A DNA stretch of 64,000 nucleotides from [Collinsella] massiliensis (GTDB taxonomy: Bacteria; Actinomycetota; Coriobacteriia; Coriobacteriales; Coriobacteriaceae), in NCBI GenBank assembly GCA_000333815.1, contig CAPI01000058.1, positions 1-64,000 of the forward strand. The letters run 5' to 3'. A program made the position numbers and the translations under genes. Shown piece by piece: positions 18,146-25,826 of this stretch (the first letter of the stretch is position 1; each line of letters begins with the position of its first letter). Under the pieces are notes generated by a model. It searched no databases, was not told the DNA's origin, and saw only the letters and a program-made list of their open reading frames with translations.

Positions 18146-18548
18146 GGGCTGCACGGCGGAAATGGCGCGCATCGCTCGGGCCTGAGGTAACGCGGCCGAC
18201 TTTGATGTGATTTCTTGTGCAGCGGTGCCTTCTCCGAGGCGCTATCTGAAACCGTGCCCTTCCTACTCGAGCCACCAGTCAACATCCACCGAGGGTTGGT
18301 TGGGGACGGGTTCGTTTCAACCCATTCTGACAACAACGATCAGGCTTCATTGTCGTATCGTCGAGCCACTCTTGGTTCTGCCAGGGGCGGTTTTTTCAAG
18401 GAGCAAGCTATGGCAAGCACGCCTATCGTAGCCCGCGCACGTGGCGCCCACGGTACAGAAACGCATGGTGGGCACGAGCCCGACGGATGTGATGGGCGCT
18501 CGGGGTGACTGTAAAATGTGAGAAGGGCGTCGAGCTCTGCTTGGGTTG
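18146..18548. other. Intergenic region, no convincing gene
   Basis: Short open frames exist on both strands but none has a ribosome site or recognisable product. The region contains the core of the dispersed repeat (GGGGACGGGTTCG at 18302-18314, inverted relative to position 1). It marks the left edge of the accessory island. Confidence 0.5.
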
Positions 18549-19070
18549 TTACCCGTCAAGTTCAGCGAGTAGTTCGAGCCCTTCCTCAGCGGTTATGCAG
18601 AAATCCCCCGCGTGCTTTTTGAGCATGTCGTCGTGGGTCATGAGGAAGCTCGCGCCAACGGCGTCGAGCGCCGCGAGGACGAGATCATCCTCGAAATCGT
18701 CGTGGACGCGCTTGTAGGTGAACGCGCCAAGCACCTCCGTGTGGCCGATGGGTGCGACGAGGGCTTTTTCGAGCACACTGCGTACACATCCCCAAGATAC
18801 CTCGCGCGCCGCAGCGGCGATGTCGGGCGTGATGTCCTTCCCGGCGCGCCGTGCATCGAGCTTCATGAGACTTGCCAGCTGATACGCCAGATCCTTGAGT
18901 GAGAGCGATGGGACATAGAGCGCGATGTCCTCGCGCCCGTACGCCATCGCTATAAATGTACTCACCGCATGGTGATGCGCGCCGCGCGCGAGGAAGTAGT
19001 CAAGCCAGATGTTGGTGTCGACGAGGATCTTGATAGGGGAGCGCACGTCCTTGCGCGGGGATCTTGTCAT
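18549..19070 (-). CDS. PIN-domain toxin
   Basis: 173 residues from ATG at 19070. PIN acidic residues are visible: D in ILVDTNIWLDYF (about residues 16-27), a central Glu/Asp (DFEDDLVLAAL) and TTHDDM-like FLMTHDDML near the end. PIN toxins are Mg-dependent RNases cutting tRNA or mRNA. The start overlaps the antitoxin stop by ATGA and has GGGGGA upstream; a longer start at 19082 is less likely. Cotranscribed with the antitoxin. Confidence 0.88.
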   Translation of the reverse strand: MTRSPRKDVRSPIKILVDTNIWLDYFLARGAHHHAVSTFIAMAYGREDIALYVPSLSLKDLAYQLASLMKLDARRAGKDITPDIAAAAREVSWGCVRSVLEKALVAPIGHTEVLGAFTYKRVHDDFEDDLVLAALDAVGASFLMTHDDMLKKHAGDFCITAEEGLELLAELDG

Positions 19071-19414
19071 GCGATCCCCCATTTCTCAAGCTGCTCGGCT
19101 GCGGCAAGCTCGCGAAGCTCGTCGTAATCGATGTCACCGCCCACTGGTTCCTCGATGCCGACCTTCTGATAGAAGGACGAAACGATCAAGGCGCCCTTGG
19201 ATGCGCGGTCGAGTGTGCCGCTGTCCGTCGCACCGGCATCTTGATCAGCGCGCAGCAGATGCGTCAAGGCGGGCGGGAGCGTGCCCTGCACGGTGGCGTA
19301 TTCCCACAGCGCGCGCACGACCTGCGACGGCGTGTATCCAAGCTCGGCGATAACGGCGTTGCCGGATGCCTTGAGAGCGTAATCCATCCGGATGTTCATC
19401 TGCACGGCAGACAT
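19067..19414 (-). CDS. RelB/DinJ-family antitoxin
   Basis: 115 residues. The N-terminus SAVQMNIRMDYALKASGNAV followed by LGYTPSQVVRALWEY is a ribbon-helix-helix DNA-binding domain of the RelB/DinJ type; the acidic C-terminus would neutralise the toxin. It precedes the PIN gene with a 4-bp overlap. AGGAGG (minus strand, about 19419-19424) precedes the ATG at 19414. Pairing of a RelB-type antitoxin with a PIN toxin is a known mix-and-match arrangement. Confidence 0.85.
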   Translation of the reverse strand: MSAVQMNIRMDYALKASGNAVIAELGYTPSQVVRALWEYATVQGTLPPALTHLLRADQDAGATDSGTLDRASKGALIVSSFYQKVGIEEPVGGDIDYDELRELAAAEQLEKWGIA

Positions 19415-19425
19415 GTCAGCCTCCT

Positions 19426-19453
19426 GCTATACGAATCCTGAAATAAGTATAGC
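19426..19453 (-). promoter_or_regulatory. Toxin-antitoxin promoter with inverted-repeat operator
   Basis: GCTATAC (19426-19432) and GTATAGC (19447-19453) form a 7-bp inverted repeat. On the minus strand the right arm contains TATACT, a good -10 box about 32-37 nt upstream of the antitoxin start. The overlap of operator and -10 is what autoregulated RelB-type pairs show; binding itself is inferred. Confidence 0.55.
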
Positions 19454-19668
19454 ATGACAAAAGAGCTGTCACCGTTCTCGCATTTGAGAAGGAATGGTGC
19501 CAGATGCCTTTTATCATTCCTAGTTATCGACGATGCCGTGCATGCCAGGTGCTGGTGTGCAGGCATGCAAGCTGCTCAAGATTATTCAAAAGAGCAATCT
19601 AATTATGTCCGCACGGAGGGATATGGTTTCCTCAGTGACGATTTCCATTGGAAACGGAGGTGCGGAAT

Positions 19669-20511
19669 ATGGGGCTTGATGCGACTGTACGTTGCCGGTG
19701 TTTTGAAGAGGGAAAGCTCAAGCCAGGGCCGGTGCCCTATGATGACCTCTATATCGACGGAGAGGGCTATATCGCGTCTCGGAGGCTTGATGCGAGGCGC
19801 GCAGAGCTTGGACGCCGTCGCTTCGCCGCCCGCTATGGCGAACTTGAGAAGGCGTTCTACGACTGGTCCGATCATTGTTGCGAACACGAAAACGGTGACT
19901 ATGTAGCTGAATGGGTGAGCAACTGGGCGGGTGTTGCGGAGTTTGAGTCACGGGTCGAGGAAGTCGGTGGTGAGGCGGAGTTTCCTCTGCTGAGTCACAT
20001 GCTCCCCCACGGAAATGGTGGCGTCTATCCGGTAGAGCTCGCGGAGGCAATACTCAAGGAACTCGATCGTTTTCTAGAGATAATCACCAACGTTGATGAG
20101 TAGGTGCTCGTTGATGCGGAGACCGAAGAAAAGATTTGGACGTCGACGCCAGGAAGCACATTCGCTTGGATGCGCGGTCCCTATGATGAGGTCGGCATGG
20201 CGGGCGGAAGGGTGTATTTCGAGCACGCTGGCGTTCCACGTGTTGAAACGACGCATTTCAAGCAGCGCCCTGTGGGCAAACCCGCTCCCAATGGCTACCA
20301 GCAGGTGTATATCACGTGCCTCGATACGGGAAAAGAGACGCTGACATTCGACGGTATCGGCGTTGAGGAGGGGAAGCGAGCGGAGCGCGAGTTCTACGTT
20401 ACGTCGGAGAAAGCCCCCTTCCTGCGGGAGGGAAAGTACGGGACGGCGGAGCGGATCCGGCGACTGCTTCTCGCTTCGCTCGAGACCGGTAACCCCATAA
20501 GGTGGTGCTAG
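19669..20511 (+). pseudogene. Unknown protein interrupted by an in-frame amber codon
   Basis: An open frame of 281 codons begins at ATG 19669 (GGAGG at 19656-19660) and is broken once, by TAG at 20101-20103, after NVDE and before VLVDAETEEKIW in the same frame. The second half has no ribosome site of its own (GTG follows the stop directly). A single TGG-to-TAG change is the simplest explanation. N-terminal part begins MGLDATVRCRCFEEGKL. No family recognised; two unknown genes follow tightly, so this is the first of a three-gene cluster. Confidence 0.65.
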
Positions 20512-20513
20512 GG

Positions 20514-21278
20514 ATGAAAGAGCCTCATATCGTTCCCGACAAGCCGTCGGTTCTCGTCCCATACCTGCACTATGAAGACAAGGATGCGTTCAATCGTCTT
20601 ACGGCGTATAACAGGACAGTTCTTGGTAAGCGTCACGCTCGCCAGTGTGGTTGTTTCCACTGTGGGAGTCGGTTTCGAGCGGATGAGATCTCCGAGTGGA
20701 TGCATGAGGAGGACGGTGATGACACGGCTCTGTGTCCATATTGCGGAACGGACGCTGTGGTTTACGGCACGGCGAAGTTCCCACTTTCTACCGCGTTGCT
20801 GTCGCAGCTGTATATGAGCTGGTTTGAAGAGGAGTATAGGGAGCGGCAGAAGCGCGCGTTGCTTATTCCGGATTATTCAAGCGAGAAGGCATTTCTCCAA
20901 AAAGGCATTCCGTTCTTGCTGAAAGACGAGCGATTCGTCCAGTTCGTCGACGAGATTGAGCTCAAGCCGGCGAAGATCTGGTATTACCTTCAAGGCTATC
21001 ATGCTTTTGCCGGCGCACTTGCTAATTGTGCCGCCAAGTTCGAGGATAAGAACGATCGATGTCTTGTTAAGTTGCGCGCTTTCACAGATGTGGATGGCTG
21101 CCCCCGTGTTGATTTCACAAATACCAAGGAGGGCCATCTTCCTTTTGAGCCAAGCACAGAGGATGAGCTTCGGCGCGTGTGCACACTTATACAACAATAT
21201 GGCAAAGAGTTGCACGGGGTGATAGAAGACCGAGCAACGAGGAAGATGAAGCTTTATGTCGCACGAGAAAAAGTATGA
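20514..21278 (+). CDS. Unknown protein with paired CxxC zinc ribbon
   Basis: 254 residues from ATG 20514 (AAGGTGG at 20499-20505); a GTG at 20502 overlapping the previous gene is also possible. Residues about 44-80 contain CGCFHCG and CPYCG pairs separated by EISEWMHEEDGDD, a zinc-ribbon seen in uncharacterised cytoplasmic proteins. The rest is mixed alpha/beta with no motif I recognise. It is the middle gene of the cluster and overlaps the next by 23 bp. Confidence 0.7.
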   Translation: MKEPHIVPDKPSVLVPYLHYEDKDAFNRLTAYNRTVLGKRHARQCGCFHCGSRFRADEISEWMHEEDGDDTALCPYCGTDAVVYGTAKFPLSTALLSQLYMSWFEEEYRERQKRALLIPDYSSEKAFLQKGIPFLLKDERFVQFVDEIELKPAKIWYYLQGYHAFAGALANCAAKFEDKNDRCLVKLRAFTDVDGCPRVDFTNTKEGHLPFEPSTEDELRRVCTLIQQYGKELHGVIEDRATRKMKLYVAREKV

Positions 21279-21702
21279 TTTGCCCTACTGTTTTTGGGGC
21301 GTGGTGGCGAACGTGGTTGATGAAAACCCCTATGGGGAGAGTAAGGTTATACGCCACGGAGTAAAGTATTTCCGTGCCAATCAGCATGTATATTGCTTTC
21401 CGCCCGGTTGGGGTGACGGATTTGAACGATTGTATGTTCTCGGAAGAAGACGTGGTCGACACGGGCTCATATGCGTGATAATGCCCGCCTCTCAGCTTAA
21501 GAACTTCCGGGCTGAGAAGATATATTCACCACCCGTGATTAAAAAGATATTAGAGGCCAGTCGTGCGGGCAAGCTGAGCTATATGGCGCCTTGGTATATG
21601 AGGAACGTTGACCGCAGGGAGGTAGAATGGCTCGCCGCGGTCCTCAATGAAAAGGGTGCGAACAGCACGTGCTCGCACCCCGCGCCCCATCAGACCGCCT
21701 GA
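21256..21702 (+). CDS. Unknown protein
   Basis: 148 residues from ATG 21256, overlapping the preceding gene by 23 bp, so translationally coupled. The sequence is rich in aromatic residues (FWGVVANVV, RANQHVYCFPPGW) and carries no known motif. Tandem small unknown genes of this kind in accessory regions are often immunity proteins of toxin systems; that is inference and no toxin is adjacent. Confidence 0.65.
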   Translation: MSHEKKYDLPYCFWGVVANVVDENPYGESKVIRHGVKYFRANQHVYCFPPGWGDGFERLYVLGRRRGRHGLICVIMPASQLKNFRAEKIYSPPVIKKILEASRAGKLSYMAPWYMRNVDRREVEWLAAVLNEKGANSTCSHPAPHQTA

Positions 21703-21709
21703 CTGACGC

Positions 21710-21760
21710 TCCGCTAGCGCGGTTGACCATAACGGCCACCGGCTCCTAACCGGCAAAGAA
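21710..21760 (+). other. tRNA-Arg(CCU)-like fragment
   Basis: An anticodon-arm-like hairpin CCGG-CTCCTAA-CCGG (21739-21753) has a seven-base loop with the CCT anticodon in the right register, preceded by a D-arm-like GTTGACCATAAC. No T-arm or acceptor closure follows. It could be a remnant of an integration site, since tRNA-Arg(CCU) genes are frequent phage targets, or chance. No functional tRNA is claimed. Confidence 0.3.
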
Positions 21761-21815
21761 CTGTAATCAGTATACACATACCCTATGGCCGAAGAGCTCG
21801 CGGAGTTATTACGAC

Positions 21816-21986
21816 ATGCTCGAGTGGTACGTCACCGCCGTCGAACCCACTGACCCGCGGCTTACGCGCGATACTCGCGCGCTCGAGAACCTCATGAAGC
21901 TTATGAACGCAAAAGAGGAATGGTCGATTGCGCGTGGGTGGATCATAACATACGGCGTGCTGGATAGAGAGGGGTTGCTGAGCTAG
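21816..21986 (+). CDS. Small open frame or gene fragment, unknown
   Basis: 56 codons from ATG 21816 to TAG 21984-21986. The peptide MLEWYVTAVEPTDPRLTRD and following residues have a natural composition. The frame stays open upstream to 21750 without a start or ribosome site, suggesting the 3' remnant of a larger gene. Function unknown. Confidence 0.3.
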   Translation: MLEWYVTAVEPTDPRLTRDTRALENLMKLMNAKEEWSIARGWIITYGVLDREGLLS

Positions 21987-22057
21987 GGGGCGCGGTGAAG
22001 GCACGCCATAGTGATGTGGCGACATGAGAGACTCGCGGGAATCCTCTTGATACCAAA

Positions 22058-22094
22058 GATTATTCTGAATAGAATAATTCTAGATAGAATAATC
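22058..22094. promoter_or_regulatory. Palindromic operator upstream of the DUF234 ATPase
   Basis: GATTATTCT (22058-22066) and AGAATAATC (22086-22094) are perfect inverted repeats and enclose a third palindrome AGAATAATTCT (22071-22081). So ATTATTCT-type half-sites occur four times in 37 bp, 36 bp before the ATPase start. The AT-rich stretch also offers promoter elements. No regulator gene is adjacent, so the binder is unknown. Confidence 0.6.
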
Positions 22095-22129
22095 TATGTG
22101 AAATTGATTCATTGTGACGGGAGGCAACA

Positions 22130-23527
22130 ATGCGCGCCTTTGTAGATCGAGAACGTGAACTACAGACCCTTGAGCGCGAATACGCCCGGAGGGAAGCTTC
22201 CTTCGTGGTGGTTTATGGCAGGCGCCGTGTGGGAAAGACTGAGCTCATCTCGCGTTTCATTCAGGACAAGCTTGCACTGTACTACCTCGCGACGGAGGAG
22301 CCCGAGCTCCAAAACCTCGAGAGCTTCCAAGCACTTGCGGCGGATTTCTTAGGGAGCGACTTGTTGCGTTCTGCTCACATCAAGCGTTGGGAAGACATCT
22401 TCCGAGAGCTTGTCCGCACGCACGATGCGACGCGCGAGCGCGCGGTGATCGTTATCGACGAGTTTCAGTATCTCGGCAAGGCAAACCCGGCCTACCCCTC
22501 GATATTCCAGCGCATTTGGGACACGATGCTCAAAGATGCAAACGTCATGCTCATCCTCTGCGGGTCGCTCATCTCGCTCATGAAAGATCAGGTGTTGTCC
22601 GAGGAAAGCCCGTTGTACGGGCGTCGGACGGCGCAGATCCGGATGGGGCAGATCACATTTTCGCATTACCGAGAGTTCCTTCCGGGGCACACGATGCGCG
22701 AGCTTGTGGAACGCTATGCCGTGACCGGTGGGGTGCCCAAGTACATCGAGCTGTTCGAAGACCAAGATGATGTCTTCGCGGCGATTTCTGAGAACGTGCT
22801 CGACCGCAACGGGTTTCTCTATGACGAGCCGAACTTCCTGTTGAGCCGTGAAGTCCCCGATGTGGGCACGTACTTTGCGCTCATCCGCGCGATCGCGGGC
22901 GGCGCGCGCCGGCCGAGTGAGATATCGCGCGCATTCGGCATGAAGCAGACGAGCCTGAACAAGTATCTCAAGACGCTCATCGACCTGGATGTTTTGGAGC
23001 GTGAAGTGCCGGTAACGGAGAGTAACCCTGGTAAGAGCAAGAAGAGCCTGTACAACATCAAGGACAACTTCCTCCAGTTCTGGTTCAAGTTCGTGCTGCC
23101 CAATCTGAGTTACCTGGAAACTGGGCGAACAGCTGCGGTCGAGCGACGCATCCGTGAGCATTTCATCGATAGTCACGTTGCGTTCGTGTACGAGGGTGTT
23201 TGTCGGGAGCGACTATGGGACATGGCCGATTCCGGGGTGTTGGGATTCGTGCCCGAGCGCGTCGGCCGCTGGTGGTCGGGCGGCGACGAGATCGATGTTG
23301 TCGGCTTGAGTGCCGCCGAGAAGTGTGCCGTATGGGGTGAGTGCAAGTTCTGGAAGGATCCGGCGGGTGCCAACGTCCTGCGCGATCTTGAGAACAAGGT
23401 GGCACGTGTGCCGTGGGAGCGGGACGGCCGAACGGACATATTTGTGCTTTTCAGCGTGAGCGGGTTCACCGATGGCCTGCATGAGCTTGCAAGCACTAGG
23501 GATGACGTGCTGTTGGTGGGGGACTGA
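22130..23527 (+). CDS. AAA ATPase with DUF234 nuclease-like C-terminal domain
   Basis: 465 residues. Walker A GRRRVGKTE at about residues 29-37, Walker B VIVIDEFQYL near residue 105, and an archaeal-ATPase/winged-helix region (RRPSEISRAFGMKQTSLNKYLKTL) around 265-290. The C-terminal DUF234 region shows EIDVVGL and GECKFW, the Asp and ExK spacing of a PD-(D/E)xK fold. ATG 22130 with GGGAGG. The family is widespread in gut bacteria; biological role unproven, defence or mobile-element functions have been suggested. Confidence 0.88.
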   Translation: MRAFVDRERELQTLEREYARREASFVVVYGRRRVGKTELISRFIQDKLALYYLATEEPELQNLESFQALAADFLGSDLLRSAHIKRWEDIFRELVRTHDATRERAVIVIDEFQYLGKANPAYPSIFQRIWDTMLKDANVMLILCGSLISLMKDQVLSEESPLYGRRTAQIRMGQITFSHYREFLPGHTMRELVERYAVTGGVPKYIELFEDQDDVFAAISENVLDRNGFLYDEPNFLLSREVPDVGTYFALIRAIAGGARRPSEISRAFGMKQTSLNKYLKTLIDLDVLEREVPVTESNPGKSKKSLYNIKDNFLQFWFKFVLPNLSYLETGRTAAVERRIREHFIDSHVAFVYEGVCRERLWDMADSGVLGFVPERVGRWWSGGDEIDVVGLSAAEKCAVWGECKFWKDPAGANVLRDLENKVARVPWERDGRTDIFVLFSVSGFTDGLHELASTRDDVLLVGD

Positions 23528-23555
23528 TAATCTGGTGTCAGGCACCAAATTATCA
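23525..23555. terminator. Bidirectional hairpin between convergent genes
   Basis: TGATAAT.TGGTG-tcagg-CACCA.ATTATCA forms a 12-bp stem with two mismatched bases. Its left end contains the stop of the ATPase gene and its right end the stop of the convergent pseudogene. TGGTGTCAGGCACCA-like cores are frequent dispersed hairpins in gut bacteria. Confidence 0.7.
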
Positions 23556-24063
23556 AGTTGTTCTTTGGAACGGAATGTGCACATCGAAAATGATCTCATT
23601 GCAGTAATTGCGTTTGAGCATTCGTTTTCGATGTAGCTCCTGCGCGACAACGCAGGGTTCGCGCCCTCTCCGACATGCCTTCATTTCGATATCGCGCGCA
23701 CGGGTCACGCCCCGATATTCGCGTTTGCCTCCGTCGAATAGCCAATATCGTGCAAATTGGTCGGCGGTCGCTTCTTCGTCCCTGTGTTTGCTGGATGATT
23801 TGTTGAGCTTGAGCTGCGTCGTGGGAGCTCCATCGTTCAGGATATTCGGCGGGACACATATATCGCGTTACGTGCAGGCCGCCGTCGTCAAAGAAGATGA
23901 TGCGTCCGCATTCGTTGCAAAGACAGGTCTTCGCTTTTTCGTCGGGGAGATAGGGTAGGCTGAAGAGCACCTCGCTCTCCATGCATTCATTCATGAGGTC
24001 GTCAGATACAAAGTAATGGATGGTTTCGATATCGTTGCCGCGGACGCAGCAAATAAGTGCCAT
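23553..24063 (-). pseudogene. Frameshifted unknown protein with zinc-binding CxxC
   Basis: Reading on the minus strand from ATG 24063 gives MALICCVRGNDIETIHYFVS and a CLCNECGRIIFFDDGG zinc motif. Near 23865 the natural-looking continuation moves by one base to a frame reading NILNDGAPTTQLKLNKSS through ARYWLFDGGKREYRG to the stop at 23553-23555, which sits in the convergent hairpin. The total of 511 bases is 3n+1, consistent with one inserted base. Homology unknown; frameshift could be decay or an assembly indel. Confidence 0.6.
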
Positions 24064-24298
24064 GAGAGCTCCTTGAGGGCGATGAGCGCGTGTGCCGATC
24101 ATTGTCTGTCATTACTTTACGGCTTGGGCTAGCGTTGCCTGCGGTAGGTTGGATGAGGCTCGTGATTGTTGTAATGCGTATGGAAAGGCATAGCAAGTTG
24201 CAGGGTTGTAGCAATGGATTTGTTGCCCCGAGTGGGTTGAAGACATATTGATTAAGTTATGTTAGAGCGAAAAACACGTTTGCAGAAGGCCTCTACAG

Positions 24299-24928
24299 AT
24301 GAATGGCGTGTTTAAAGAGCATACGTTTCCGAAGTACAACGATGCGGACGTTATGAAGCCTCAGATGAACGGGCTTGATGATCCTACGATGCGCGACTTT
24401 ACACTTCTTGACATATCTGCATTCGCGAAGGCCGAGTTTAAGGGGGAACGGTTCGAGGAAGAGTTCATCAATTCTTTTCTTAATGCTGCCATGGAACTTG
24501 CCAGAGCTGGCAGAAAGGCGGCTGACAAACCCGGGGTGTACGTATTCTATATGCATTCCTATGCATTACCAGTTCTTTACCTGGCAAGACATTGCATGGA
24601 GCTATCAATTAAGAGGGCAATTCGAAAATGTGGCTTCGAGCCGAAAAAGATTCACGGACTTAAGGAGCTCTGGAATTCTCTCGTGTCGAGATTTCCTAGG
24701 CAGAGGAATCGTGAGGATAGGAGAGTAATTAAAAACATGGGCAACTTCGTTGCCGCAATGGCGTCCGTAGACAACAACGGGATAAGCCTACGATATCCAA
24801 AAAACAAATCAGGGAGCTTTACGCAAGATAGGATGCATTTTGTGAACGGCGAGCAAGTCGCATCATATCTTGAGATGTTCGTTAGCCAACTAGAACTAGT
24901 TGATTTTGATTCAATAAGGCAAAGCTGA
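24299..24928 (+). CDS. HEPN-like helical protein, unknown
   Basis: 209 residues, AT-rich codon use unlike the flanking core genes. The middle contains YALPVLYLARHCMELSIKRA and KIHGLKELWNSL, the RHxxEL...HxLxxLW pattern typical of HEPN-like helical proteins in accessory regions. The RNase motif Rx4-6H is not clear. No good Shine-Dalgarno precedes ATG 24299. It lies between the frameshifted gene and the retron and may be a stand-alone defence gene. Confidence 0.6.
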   Translation: MNGVFKEHTFPKYNDADVMKPQMNGLDDPTMRDFTLLDISAFAKAEFKGERFEEEFINSFLNAAMELARAGRKAADKPGVYVFYMHSYALPVLYLARHCMELSIKRAIRKCGFEPKKIHGLKELWNSLVSRFPRQRNREDRRVIKNMGNFVAAMASVDNNGISLRYPKNKSGSFTQDRMHFVNGEQVASYLEMFVSQLELVDFDSIRQS

Positions 24929-25030
24929 TTTCAGCCATGGCGAGACGCATCGGGCAACTGATGCGTGCTCACGCAGTGAATATTAGTACGCGTTTTGGAC
25001 TCGGAGTGATGTGCTGTGGGAACTGTGAAG

Positions 25031-25080
25031 TTTGCTAATAGCGAATTTTCTTCTCTATTAGCAAACTTTTGTGCTATACT
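25031..25080 (+). promoter_or_regulatory. Retron promoter with two operator half-palindromes
   Basis: TTTGCTAATAGCGAA (25031-25045) and its inverted relative TTCTCTATTAGCAAA (25051-25065) form an inverted pair and each is itself nearly palindromic. An extended -10 TGCTATACT (25072-25080, TG then TATACT) follows directly. Transcription would start near 25087, exactly where the retron a1 repeat begins. The XRE protein encoded downstream is the obvious candidate to bind these sites. Confidence 0.65.
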
Positions 25081-25086
25081 CTGATC

Positions 25087-25318
25087 ACGGTAACACCGAG
25101 CAACGCTCGGAGGTCCTATCCCAGACTTGGGTGGCAAGCAATTGCTGCCGTGGGACGCAGCTTGCTGAGTCCTATTTTACCTCGGTACACGGGGGCGCCC
25201 GCGCTGGGAAGCGCGGGCGCACAAGACGGGTGGATGCCTCTCAGATGCACCTCTCCTTTCTTTGGGACGTTGCATGTGCAACGGGAAAGGAGGTGTCGCA
25301 ATGACGTTTTTGTTACCG
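25087..25318 (+). ncRNA. Retron msr-msd RNA (hybrid with small mRNA)
   Basis: Candidate a1 CGGTAACA (25088-25095) and a2 TGTTACCG (25311-25318) are exact complements and flank four hairpins: CCGAGC/GCTCGG (25096-25110), CCCA/TGGG (25120-25131), GCAAGC/GCTTGC (25134-25165) and a perfect 10-bp GCGCCCGCGC stem (25195-25220), then a long hairpin 25248-25295 capped by CGTTGC-ATGT-GCAACG. The 3' arm of the last hairpin contains AAGGAGGTG, the ribosome site of the small ORF at 25301, and a2 lies inside that ORF. Branching G and exact msd limits cannot be fixed by eye. Confidence 0.7.
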
Positions 25319-25474
25319 CCGTCTGGAGGCAAACGTTCCGCCTCGCACCAGCGGGTGCGAGTGACGAACAAGAAGATGAAGCTCGTTGTTTTTCGAGCGC
25401 TTTTCAAGTTCGTCGAGTTTCTAGGCATGGTTCTTAAGGTCTTAATTGAGGCCAGGGACTTGTTTGAAAACTAG
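25301..25474 (+). CDS. 57-residue hydrophobic/basic peptide, candidate retron toxin
   Basis: ATG 25301 is seven bases after AGGAGG (25288-25293), the strongest ribosome site of the island. The N-terminal half is basic (SGGKRSASHQRVRVTNKK); residues about 27-52 form a hydrophobic or amphipathic helix (LVVFRALFKFVEFLGMVLKV). This layout resembles small membrane-active toxins. The ribosome site pairs with CACCT..CCTTTC (25248-25260) in the retron RNA hairpin, so translation should be blocked when the RNA is folded or reverse transcribed. XRE and RT genes follow. Toxicity is inference; no homologue is recognised. Confidence 0.6.
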   Translation: MTFLLPPSGGKRSASHQRVRVTNKKMKLVVFRALFKFVEFLGMVLKVLIEARDLFEN

Positions 25475-25542
25475 CGGTGCGGGAAATCCACCCGAACTTG
25501 AAGTATCGTCCCAAATGGGACTATCTGATATGGAGGGCGTGC

Positions 25543-25818
25543 ATGATTGGCGAGACGCTTAGGCGGTTAAGGGGGATTTACGGTTATTCTGCACGGGAGA
25601 TGAGCTCTTTACTTGGCATTTCAAGCAGTTATCTATCTGAAATAGAGAAAGGTAAGAAGGAGCCGTCGCTTGAGATCGTTAATCACTATGCTGAGATTTT
25701 TGGAATGCGCCCCTCATCTCTATTGCGTTTTTCCGAAGAGTATGATCGTGCGGAGTTCCACGAAGGGGGCCAAGAGTTTATTTCTAAGCTCATGGCAAAG
25801 CTTATCGATTCATTTTAG
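25543..25818 (+). CDS. XRE-family regulator of the retron
   Basis: 91 residues from ATG 25543 (GGAGGG at 25532-25537); upstream in-frame extension lacks a ribosome site. The Cro/CI helix-turn-helix spans residues 1-60 (LRRLRGIYGYSAREMSSLLG, then SSSYLSEIEKGKKEPS). The C-terminal 30 residues are acidic and may contact a partner. It lies 68 bp after the small ORF and 8 bp before the RT. HTH-associated retrons form their own class (type VI in the published retron scheme as I recall it). Confidence 0.88.
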   Translation: MIGETLRRLRGIYGYSAREMSSLLGISSSYLSEIEKGKKEPSLEIVNHYAEIFGMRPSSLLRFSEEYDRAEFHEGGQEFISKLMAKLIDSF

Positions 25819-25826
25819 GTGGAAGA

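Noticed and set aside
18215-18508. 97-codon frame in the gap before the PIN toxin
   Set aside because: No ribosome site or recognisable domain; contains part of a dispersed repeat.
21783-22025. 80-codon minus-strand frame
   Set aside because: No motif or ribosome site; antisense to a more natural-looking fragment on the plus strand.
25069-25437. 122-codon frame across the retron RNA
   Set aside because: It crosses all hairpins and both a repeats, has no ribosome site, and its frame differs from the well-supported 57-codon ORF.
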